Assembly: GCA_035649575.1 (NCBI GenBank)
Contig: DASRJH010000213.1
Location: 1 to 20,297, forward strand
Source of the DNA: DASVAL01 sp035649575
Lineage (GTDB): Bacteria > Planctomycetota > UBA1135 > UBA2386
DNA length: 20,297 nucleotides
Direction: 5' to 3'
This document shows positions 1 to 7,024 of the stretch, in pieces. Both the position numbers and the translations under genes were made by a program. The first letter of the stretch is position 1. Each line of letters starts with the position of its first letter. A model generated the notes under the pieces. The model saw only the letters and a program-made list of their open reading frames with translations, did no database searches and was not told where the DNA came from.

Positions 1-2205
1 GCCGATGCACGACGGACACCCGCTGCGGCACGCACACTTCTGCACGAGCGCCAGCGCGGCGCGCAGGATCTCGCGATGCACGTCGAAGATGCGCTCCGCG
101 AGGCCGACGCCGTTCGGCACGCGGTCGTAGAGGATCAACGCCGGCGCCTCGAAGTGCGGTTGCAACGCTTCTGCGAGCACCCTGACGTCGCCGGGATCGA
201 CGCGCAGGAACAGCGGCACGAGTCCCTGCAGCAGCTCGCCGACGCCCTGCAGACAGCTGCCCTCGCCGCCTTTCTGCAGACCGAGCCGTTGCACCAGATC
301 CGGCCCCAGCACGAGCGCGCACGCCTCGGTCTCGAACTCCTCGGGCGGCAGGTTGATCTCGCCGATGCCGACGTTCTCGCGCGTGTAGTATTTGATCTTC
401 TTGTACGCCTTCGCGAGCGTGCTCACGTGCACCTCGCCGCGGTGCGCTGTGTAGCTGCCGTGGTCCTGCATCGCGTCGAGGTGCAGGATCTTGACCTCGG
501 TCTCGGTGTCGGCCTCGGTGTAGAAGTCGGCGTCGACGCGCCGCACGAACGCGCGCCGGTCGGCGTGGTCGAAACGCTCGACGAGCCACGTGTCGCCCTG
601 GTGCCCGTAGATCGCGCCTTCGTAGACCTCGGTGATCGCCGACGGCCGGTCGATCTCGGCGAGGATCGTGCGCGATTCGACGTCCTGGATCGTGACGTTG
701 TCCATGTCGGCCGCCGTGAGGCTCACGCCGGCAGCCGGATAAGTGCGATCGGCGTAGTGAAAGCGCCCACCCTGGAACACGAGCACCTCGAGATCGTGCG
801 TCAGGAAGTCGAGCACTTCGCGCGTGCAAGACGCCTGCCCGAAGTCCTCGTCCTCGTCGAACGGCAGCTCGAACGCCGCACAACGCACGTGGTTGGTGAG
901 GATGATCGCGTTGTCGGGGTCGATGCTGACCGCGTCGCGCGGCGTATCGAACAGATAGCCGGGATGCTGCATCAGGAACTGGTCCATCGCTGCGCTGCGC
1001 GCGACGAACACTACGGCGCTCTCCTGGCTGCGCCGCCCGACGCGGCCCGCGCGCTGGAACGTGCTCGCCACGGTGCCGGGGTAGCCGACGAGCACACACA
1101 CGTCGAGGCTGCCGATGTCGACGCCGAGCTCGAGCGCGTTCGTCGAGACCACGGTCCGGATCGTGCCGTCGCGCAGACCCTTCTCGATGCTGCGCCTCAG
1201 ATTCGGCAGGTAGCCGCCGCGGTAGCCCGCGACGCGCTGCTGGTCGATGTGCTTGCCCTTCGCGTCGTCGCGCAGGTATTTGAGCAGCACTTCGGTCTGG
1301 TTGCGCGAACGCGCGAAGAAGATCGACTGCAGCTCGCTCTGCAGCAGCACGCCGCCGAGCTGGCGCGCGGCTTCGCTGGCCGGCACGCGCATGCCGGACA
1401 CGTCCGAGACGACCTTGGGGTTCACGAACAGGAAGTGCTTCTTGCCGCGCGGGCTGCCGTCCTGGTCGACGACGTGCACGGGTCGCTCGAACAGCCGCCG
1501 GCCATGCTCACCCGCGTTGCAGATCGTCGCCGAGGCGCCGCAGAACACGGGGTCGCTGCCGTGGTGCCGGCAGATGCGCTGCAAGCGCCGCAGCACGTTC
1601 GCGACGTGGCTGCCGTAGATGCCCGAAAGCGTGTGCAACTCGTCGACCACGACGTAGCGCAGACCCGTGAACAGGCCCTGCCACTTCGTGTGGTTCGGCA
1701 GGATGCCCTGGTGCAGCATGTGCGGGTTGGTCAGCACCATCACGCCGCGTTCGCGCAGAGCCTGCCGCACCGCGGGCGGCGTGTCGCCGTCGTAGACGGC
1801 CACCGTGCCGCCGACGCCGGTCGCCGCGAGCAGCCGTTCGAGGTCGGCCATCTGGTCGCGCGCGAGCGCCTTCGTCGGGTAGAGGTAGAGCGCACGCGCG
1901 TCGAGGCCACCACGCAACACGGCGTCGAGCACCGGCAGGTGGTAAGCGAGCGACTTGCCCGACGCGGTCGACGTCGCGATCACGGCGTGCTGGCCTCCGT
2001 GCAGCAGGTCCGCGCACTCGCGCTGATGGCTGTAGAGCTCGACGATGCCGCGCGCGTGCAGCGCGTCGACGAGGGCGGGATGCAGCCAGTCGGGGAACGC
2101 GGCCATCTGGGCCGGTCGCGGCGCCTGGGTGTGGATCGCGTCGAGCGTGCCCGGCGCATCGTCGCCGCCGCTGCGCAGCCGCCGTACGAAACCGCTCAGG
2201 TCCAT
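1..2205 (-). CDS. MrfA/YprA-type DEAH-box helicase with C-terminal zinc-binding DUF1998 region (3' end cut by window edge)
   Basis: A superfamily 2 helicase expected to translocate on DNA in the cytoplasm; the best-known relative is Bacillus subtilis MrfA (YprA), a mitomycin repair factor. Visible in 735 codons: YSHQ at about 58-61, Walker A ATSTASGKS (77-85), DEAH-box variant DELH (188-191), SAT (225-227), STNALELGVDIG (354-365) and arginine-finger motif QRAGRVGR (384-391). The visible end carries CACRSGCPSC with Cys724, 726, 730 and 733, the cysteine cluster typical of DUF1998. Family members are about 750 residues, so little is missing. The ATG at 2205 is preceded by GAGG with a 7-base spacer; an ATG at 2230 lies in another frame. 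The gene is the last of a minus-strand run, 78 bases after the Uma2 gene. The helicase assignment is secure; a role in crosslink repair is inferred from the family. Confidence 0.93.
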   Translation of the reverse strand, partial: MDLSGFVRRLRSGGDDAPGTLDAIHTQAPRPAQMAAFPDWLHPALVDALHARGIVELYSHQRECADLLHGGQHAVIATSTASGKSLAYHLPVLDAVLRGGLDARALYLYPTKALARDQMADLERLLAATGVGGTVAVYDGDTPPAVRQALRERGVMVLTNPHMLHQGILPNHTKWQGLFTGLRYVVVDELHTLSGIYGSHVANVLRRLQRICRHHGSDPVFCGASATICNAGEHGRRLFERPVHVVDQDGSPRGKKHFLFVNPKVVSDVSGMRVPASEAARQLGGVLLQSELQSIFFARSRNQTEVLLKYLRDDAKGKHIDQQRVAGYRGGYLPNLRRSIEKGLRDGTIRTVVSTNALELGVDIGSLDVCVLVGYPGTVASTFQRAGRVGRRSQESAVVFVARSAAMDQFLMQHPGYLFDTPRDAVSIDPDNAIILTNHVRCAAFELPFDEDEDFGQASCTREVLDFLTHDLEVLVFQGGRFHYADRTYPAAGVSLTAADMDNVTIQDVESRTILAEIDRPSAITEVYEGAIYGHQGDTWLVERFDHADRRAFVRRVDADFYTEADTETEVKILHLDAMQDHGSYTAHRGEVHVSTLAKAYKKIKYYTRENVGIGEINLPPEEFETEACALVLGPDLVQRLGLQKGGEGSCLQGVGELLQGLVPLFLRVDPGDVRVLAEALQPHFEAPALILYDRVPNGVGLAERIFDVHREILRAALALVQKCACRSGCPSCIG

Positions 2206-2241
2206 CGCCGGACCTCGTGCAAGTACCCACCCATGGCGCAC

Positions 2242-2270
2242 AGCCTACCGCGAGGCCGAACGGATACCAA
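2242..2270 (-). promoter_or_regulatory. possible sigma70-like promoter for the helicase gene
   Basis: Reading the minus strand, TTGGTA (2270-2265) and TAGGCT (2247-2242) are separated by 17 bases. Transcription would start near 2235, about 30 bases before the helicase ATG. Both boxes match consensus only partly (4/6 and 3/6), so this is a weak prediction, but it falls in the only gap before the helicase and would let it be expressed independently of the Uma2 gene. Confidence 0.3.
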
Positions 2271-2283
2271 ACTTCCCAGACTG

Positions 2284-2958
2284 CTACGAAGCCGTGAGGC
2301 GCTGCACGAAAGACGCGTGCGCCGGGTCCGCGAGGCCGCGTTCGATCGCCTCGCGCAGTGCGCGTAGGTCACCGCGCAGCAGGGCCGGTACATCGAGCCA
2401 GAGGCCAGGGAACTGGCGGCTCTTCAGGATGCCGTCGGCAGTCGGCTGCTGTCGCACGTAGACGCCGCAATCGAGCAGGAACCAGTCGACTTCCGCGTCG
2501 TCGACGCGGTGCACGAGATACTCGGCGACCCCGTTGCGGCGGTAGGTCCCGAGCTTCTGGTGCAAGTCATAGCTGACGCTGCTCGCGGCGACTTCGATGA
2601 CGAGTTCGGGCGGCCCTTCCAGATAGCCATTGGCGGTGATGCGAGACCGGCCACCAATGGCCGCAGGCAAACACAGCAGCAGATCCGGTTGAGCCTCGTT
2701 GTCGAGGTCGAGGAGCAGCGTCGAGTTGTCGCCCGAGAGCAGACCGGGCGTCTCCATCAGGTAGATGCCGAGCCACGTTGAAAGCACGTGGTGCGGCTGA
2801 CCATGGCGCAGCAGACTGACCGGTGACCCCATGTAGACCACTCCCTCGATGAGCTCGGCCTTCTTCAGGTCCGGCATCGCGGCGTAGCGTCGCTCGAACT
2901 CGTCGCGTGTGAGCTTGTCACCGGCGTTGAGCACGGGAACGCGGGGAGATGTCGTCAT
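2284..2958 (-). CDS. Uma2 family protein (PD-(D/E)xK nuclease-like fold)
   Basis: A 224-residue protein of the Uma2 family, which has a restriction-endonuclease-like fold and is often present in many copies in planctomycetes and cyanobacteria; the cellular role of the family is not established. Visible family landmarks are AELIEGVVYM (Glu35/Glu38), HGQPHH (52-57), QPD with Asp92, PPELVIEVAA with Glu122, and the DLHQKLGTYRRNGVAEYLV stretch with Lys135. Asp92, Glu122 and Lys135 fit the PD-(D/E)xK catalytic set, so the enzyme looks intact. The length is normal. The start is uncertain: ATG at 2958 or four codons upstream at 2970, neither with a clear Shine-Dalgarno sequence. It lies between the GT-C membrane protein gene (150 bases upstream) and the helicase gene (78 bases downstream). 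Confidence 0.88.
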   Translation of the reverse strand: MTTSPRVPVLNAGDKLTRDEFERRYAAMPDLKKAELIEGVVYMGSPVSLLRHGQPHHVLSTWLGIYLMETPGLLSGDNSTLLLDLDNEAQPDLLLCLPAAIGGRSRITANGYLEGPPELVIEVAASSVSYDLHQKLGTYRRNGVAEYLVHRVDDAEVDWFLLDCGVYVRQQPTADGILKSRQFPGLWLDVPALLRGDLRALREAIERGLADPAHASFVQRLTAS

Positions 2959-2995
2959 GAGGAGTGCCATGCCCAAAGTGGAATGGCGAGGTGAC

Positions 2996-3025
2996 AATCT
3001 ACGGGAAATCGCGGCGAAACCGTAA
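2996..3025 (-). promoter_or_regulatory. possible promoter for the Uma2 gene
   Basis: On the minus strand TTACGG (3025-3020) and TAGATT (3001-2996) are 18 bases apart, in a locally AT-richer patch. Transcription would start near 2989, about 20-30 bases before the two candidate ATG codons. The hexamer matches are imperfect. Confidence 0.3.
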
Positions 3026-3107
3026 GGGGTGCCTGCGGTCGATGGCTCGGTGTCTGCGCGTGCAGTGCTCCGCGGCGTCGCAGACCACCGGTCCTGCTCC
3101 GCGGGCG

Positions 3108-5243
3108 TCAGCGCGTCACGACGATGCGCATCGCCGGCGTGCGTGCCCCGAGTCGCGCGGTTCCATCCACCAAGCGCCGTTCCTCGAACCAGCAGACGAC
3201 GGTGATCTTGGGCGCGAGGGCCAGCGTCCACTCGAGGTAACGCCGCACGTCGCGTGGCACCTCGACGCGCCGGCCCGGCGCCACCGCAAACGACACACCC
3301 GACGACGGCAGCAAGAGCCCGAGTCGCAGGCTCGTTGTCGCGTCGCTCGCCGGCGGCGCCTGGAGCTGGTCGAAGAACTCCACGAGCGCCAGCTCGGCCC
3401 GCGCCAACGCCGGCGGCGGCGGCAGACGATCGGGCGTCGCCGACACCTGCACGTGCACCCGTTCGTCGCACGCGAGTGCACGGCCGTCCGCGCCCTCGAG
3501 CTCGACGCGCACGCCCGTGACGCCGCCGTTCACGAGCCCCGCGAGCAGCACGAAGTCGTCGCCGACCTGCGCGCGCCCCTCGCCGTCGCGGATCGGAAAC
3601 CGTTCGCCGGCCGGCCCGGGGTCGCCGTTCGCGAACAGCCACCGCAGCCGCACGGCCGCGGCGTCCGGCGCCTGCACGACGACCGTCTCGAGCTGCAGCG
3701 GCGACACCGGCGACGGCCAGCGCACGGTGCCGTCCGCCGCCGCACGCATCGGCTCGGCCGGTGCCGCCGCGCCCCGCAGCACTGCGGCCGGCAGTGCCTG
3801 CACGTCGCCCGCGGCGTCGATGTTGACCATCGTGGCCGGGAGCTCGGCGGCGACGCGCAGCGGCACCGCGCGCCGCAGTTCGCCGCGCGAATCCCAGACC
3901 TCCGAGCTCAGATACGTGAGCGGCACCAGCCGATTGGGCCCGTCACCAGCGGCACCGACGATCGGGAACAGCAGGTTCGGCACGAACGCCAGCGTCGCGT
4001 GCACGACGCTCGGCACCAGCATCGGACACAACAACTCGTCGCGCGGCAGGCCGCGATGGATCTCGCGCAGCGATTGCGTGACGCGCGCGACGGTGCGAGC
4101 GGCGGCGTCGGCGTCGCACATTCGCTGCCGGCATCCGGCCACGGCACCCGCGAGCACCACGGCGACGCCGAGCGCCGCGGCGACGCGCTGGGCGCGGCCG
4201 CTCGCGAGACTCGACGCACCGGCGACCACGACCGCCGCCGCGAACACGGCCGGATAGAGCAGCCTCGAGCCGAGGTAGCTGTCGTCGATCGCGTAGAACG
4301 TGCCGCACGCGAGATACGCCGCGAGCACGAGCAGTGCTGCGCCCACGCCCTTCGCGGCGCGCCGGGCGCACACGCCCATTGCGAGCAATGCCGCGCCGGC
4401 GAGCGCGGCCGCGAGATACGGCGACAGCCCGAGTCCGGGCACCAACGCGAGTCCGGCCTTGCTGACAAGGCTGTCGGCCGCGTGCGCGAGCGAGGTGTCG
4501 AAGCCCTCGAACTGCCCGGTCGGGAGCAGGCACCCCGCGGCCGCGCGGCCGAGTAGCGCGAAGACCAACACGGGCCCCGAGCGCGCGGCGTGGTCGCGCA
4601 GCAGCGCGCGCCATGGGCTCGCCCCGAGGGCGCGATCGACGAGCGGCAGCACGAGCAGCACGACGAAACCGTTCTCCTTGCCGGTCAGCGCGATCCACAC
4701 GCCGAGACACCATGCCAGCGTGGCGCCGCGCTCCCCGGCGCGATGACGGCACACGCCGAGCGCGGCCAGCAGCGTGCCGGCGACGGCCACGACCTCGCTC
4801 ACCGATGAGAACCAGACGAGTGGTTCGCCGACCGCAGGATGTGCCGCCGCGAAAAGCACCGCGGCGACGATCGCGGGCCAGCGCAGCGGAAGGCGCGCGA
4901 GCAGGGCGGTCAGCAGCGCGACGTTGGCCGCGTGCAGCAGCATGTTGAGCACGTTCCAGCGCGCAGGGTCGGCAGGAAAACACTGCATCCACGCACCCAT
5001 GCACAGCGTCGTCGTCGGGCGATAGAACCCCCATTCGCTGCGCAGCCACGGCGTCCAGTGGTCGGCCAACAGAACGGACCAATCGAGGCCGGTGCGCGCG
5101 ACCGGGTCGGCATAGAGCCCCCCGAGCAGCCAGTCGTCGGCGAGCACGACGTCGGCGCGCCACGCGAGCCCGATGGCGAGCGCCATGGCGAATGCCGCGA
5201 CCACACACAGGCGGCGCGAGGACGGCGCGAGCGGGGCGGGCAT
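3108..5243 (-). CDS. polytopic GT-C-type glycosyltransferase-like membrane protein with C-terminal extracytoplasmic domain
   Basis: A 711-residue integral membrane protein. The N-terminal half (about 11-370) holds roughly ten hydrophobic segments and resembles the TMTC/PMT-like GT-C glycosyltransferases, which use lipid-linked sugars. Landmarks are an early acidic pair, ADDW (Asp36/Asp37), in the expected first outer loop, FYRPTTTL (73-80), NVLNMLLHAANVALL (97-111), AHPAVGEPLVWFSS (134-147), TGKEN (187-191) and SRLLYP (326-331). In TMTC proteins the membrane part is followed by TPR repeats. Here the C-terminal 340 residues instead look like a soluble beta-rich domain that I do not recognise, with several segments resembling beta-sandwich modules. 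The ATG at 5243 has no good Shine-Dalgarno sequence. Substrate is unknown; it could also be a non-catalytic paralogue. Confidence 0.85.
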   Translation of the reverse strand: MPAPLAPSSRRLCVVAAFAMALAIGLAWRADVVLADDWLLGGLYADPVARTGLDWSVLLADHWTPWLRSEWGFYRPTTTLCMGAWMQCFPADPARWNVLNMLLHAANVALLTALLARLPLRWPAIVAAVLFAAAHPAVGEPLVWFSSVSEVVAVAGTLLAALGVCRHRAGERGATLAWCLGVWIALTGKENGFVVLLVLPLVDRALGASPWRALLRDHAARSGPVLVFALLGRAAAGCLLPTGQFEGFDTSLAHAADSLVSKAGLALVPGLGLSPYLAAALAGAALLAMGVCARRAAKGVGAALLVLAAYLACGTFYAIDDSYLGSRLLYPAVFAAAVVVAGASSLASGRAQRVAAALGVAVVLAGAVAGCRQRMCDADAAARTVARVTQSLREIHRGLPRDELLCPMLVPSVVHATLAFVPNLLFPIVGAAGDGPNRLVPLTYLSSEVWDSRGELRRAVPLRVAAELPATMVNIDAAGDVQALPAAVLRGAAAPAEPMRAAADGTVRWPSPVSPLQLETVVVQAPDAAAVRLRWLFANGDPGPAGERFPIRDGEGRAQVGDDFVLLAGLVNGGVTGVRVELEGADGRALACDERVHVQVSATPDRLPPPPALARAELALVEFFDQLQAPPASDATTSLRLGLLLPSSGVSFAVAPGRRVEVPRDVRRYLEWTLALAPKITVVCWFEERRLVDGTARLGARTPAMRIVVTR

Positions 5244-5298
5244 GGCGCGAGTAGAGGAGTTGCCGCTCCCCGTGCAAGAGTCCGTCCACGCGCGTCCG

Positions 5299-5421
5299 CT
5301 ACTCGCTCGTCAGGAGCATCACGGCACCGACGATGTCGGCACACCGGCGCGCGAGCTCGGCGTAGGCCTGTCTGCGGCCGGCGTCACGCGTGCGTTCGGC
5401 GGCGCGGCAGCGGCGGCGCAA
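5299..5421 (-). CDS. possible 40-codon small ORF, doubtful
   Basis: Between the PPC-protein stop and the GT-C gene, one minus-strand frame stays open with neighbour-like codon use and encodes an Arg/Ala-rich peptide ending CADIVGAVMLLTSE. The only start near the end of the upstream gene is a TTG two bases after its TGA. There is no Shine-Dalgarno sequence and no recognisable family. It could be chance in GC-rich DNA or the remnant of a longer C-terminus. The rest of this 180-base gap shows nothing else. Confidence 0.18.
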   Translation of the reverse strand: MRRRCRAAERTRDAGRRQAYAELARRCADIVGAVMLLTSE

Positions 5422-5423
5422 CG

Positions 5424-6983
5424 TCAGCGTTCTGTAAGCGCCGGCCGCACGACCGTGAGCTCGCCGTCGCCACGGCCCGACCGCGCGTGCACGATCAAAG
5501 TGTGGCGCCCGGCGTGGCGTGCGCAGTAGGCGACCAGCACGTCGCCGCCGAGGCCGCCACTCTCGGCAACGAAGCCCGCATCGCCGGTCGGGTCGACGAG
5601 TTGCAGTGCTCCGTCGAACGTGCCGCTGCGCAACGACAGCCAGACGACGTCGCCGTTCGTGAGGTCGAGATGCACGTGAGCGCCGGGCTGCACGGCGAGG
5701 CCCTGGCCCGGCAGCAGGCGCGGCAGTGGCTGGCTCGCGGAGCGCAACGTGAATGCGCCCGACGCCTGACCGCAGCAGTGCACGAGCACATGCCACGTTC
5801 CTGGACGCGTGACCAGGAAACGGTGGAACGCGTTGCGATCGACCGGCGAGCGGTCGTCGACTCCGAAGGCGACCTTGTTGCCTTCGGGATCGTGCAGGTC
5901 GAACTTCGCATCGAACTGCTCGCTGTCGACTCCGACCTCCACCATCTCGCCGGCCGTGAGCGGCAGGTGATAGAGCGCGCCATCGCCGAGCGGCAGCGTG
6001 CCGGCCATCGCCTCGCCGACGCGCGCATCCTGCCCCCACCGCCGTGTCGTGAACTCGTATGGCACGGCGGCGCCGGTGCCGTTGCGCAGCGCGACTTCGA
6101 GCGTCACCTCGCGCCGCGCGAAGTACAGCCGTCGCAGCATGCCACCCTTGTCGAAGTGGCCATTGTCGACCAGCGCGGCCGGCAGGTTCGGTTGGGGCAC
6201 CTCGAGCAAGTCGACTCCGAGCGCCGCTTCGGGCATGCGCACGTCGATCTGCAGGCACGCACTGGCCGGCAGGCGCACGCGCCAGACGTCGAGGCCGTAG
6301 GGTGCCGTGCGCTCGGCGAGGCACGCGCCGAGCGGGCGTTCACCGAGCCGCGCGAGCTGGGTGAGCGTCTGGCAACGCTTGCCCTCGTGCCCCTCGACGC
6401 GCACGAAGTAGTCGCCGTCGCGCGGCGCACGGTAGCAACCGCGCCAACTCGTGAGCGGGTTGCGATCCGCGTCGAGCACCGCTGTGAGCCGTCCGTCGCC
6501 GAGCACGGTCGGCACCAGCACGTCGTTCTTCTTCAGCGCAACGCGATAGTGCCACCACTGCTCGCGTCCGAACGTGTGCGTCGTCTCGCCGTCCGCGGCG
6601 GCGAGCGGCGACGTGCCAAAGCGGTGCAGGCGATACGTGTAGTGGCCGCCGCCGCTGCCCCGGAACGGACTGACGCGGAACTCGTACGCGCCCTTCGCCG
6701 GCACGCGGATCCACAGCTCACTGTGCGTGTTTGGGCCGTCGTTCGAGCCGAGCAGTTCGCCGTCTCCGTTCACGAGCGACAGCACCGGATCGAACGTCTC
6801 CGCGTCGACCGTGCACCACAGCATCTCGTCGCCTTCGACCGTGAGCTTCCAGGTGTCCGTGAGCCCCGGGCTCAGCAGCTTGTGCTGCACGAAGTCGCGG
6901 CCCGGGATGACGGTCTCCATCATGCCCTGGGCGATGGCCAGCGACGCGAACAGGAACGGAACGACGAACGGGCGAAACGGCAT
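5424..6983 (-). CDS. secreted protein of tandem PPC-like (pre-peptidase C-terminal) beta-sandwich domains
   Basis: A 519-residue exported protein with signal peptide MPFRPFVVPFLFASLAIA and likely cleavage before Gln19. At least three, perhaps four, PPC-like modules follow: roughly 25-125 (DTWKLTVEGDEMLWCTVDAE, FDPVLSLVNGDGELLGSND, GAYEFRVSPF), a degenerate one at about 130-210, one at about 330-435 (FDAKFDLHDPEGNKVAF, GTWHVLVHCC) and one at about 440-515 (FDGALQLVDPTG, GRHTLIVHARSG). PPC domains are usually appended to secreted peptidases; no catalytic domain is present here, so a binding, scaffold or accessory role in the periplasm or at the surface is inferred. The ATG at 6983 is preceded by GAGG with an 8-base spacer. 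It starts 41 bases after the S9B peptidase stop and is probably co-transcribed with it. Confidence 0.85.
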   Translation of the reverse strand: MPFRPFVVPFLFASLAIAQGMMETVIPGRDFVQHKLLSPGLTDTWKLTVEGDEMLWCTVDAETFDPVLSLVNGDGELLGSNDGPNTHSELWIRVPAKGAYEFRVSPFRGSGGGHYTYRLHRFGTSPLAAADGETTHTFGREQWWHYRVALKKNDVLVPTVLGDGRLTAVLDADRNPLTSWRGCYRAPRDGDYFVRVEGHEGKRCQTLTQLARLGERPLGACLAERTAPYGLDVWRVRLPASACLQIDVRMPEAALGVDLLEVPQPNLPAALVDNGHFDKGGMLRRLYFARREVTLEVALRNGTGAAVPYEFTTRRWGQDARVGEAMAGTLPLGDGALYHLPLTAGEMVEVGVDSEQFDAKFDLHDPEGNKVAFGVDDRSPVDRNAFHRFLVTRPGTWHVLVHCCGQASGAFTLRSASQPLPRLLPGQGLAVQPGAHVHLDLTNGDVVWLSLRSGTFDGALQLVDPTGDAGFVAESGGLGGDVLVAYCARHAGRHTLIVHARSGRGDGELTVVRPALTER

Positions 6984-7024
6984 GCGGGTGTCCTCGCCAC
7001 AGAGACCCGCGAGCTCTGCCGACC

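Noticed and set aside
1508..2230. 240-codon minus-strand frame starting 25 bases before the helicase
   Set aside because: It is a shifted frame over the helicase N-terminus, without helicase motifs.
76..2367. 763-codon open frame on the plus strand
   Set aside because: It lies antisense to the helicase, whose motifs are unambiguous. The translation is an Arg/Ala/Val/His-rich composition typical of a GC-rich shadow frame with no family motif.
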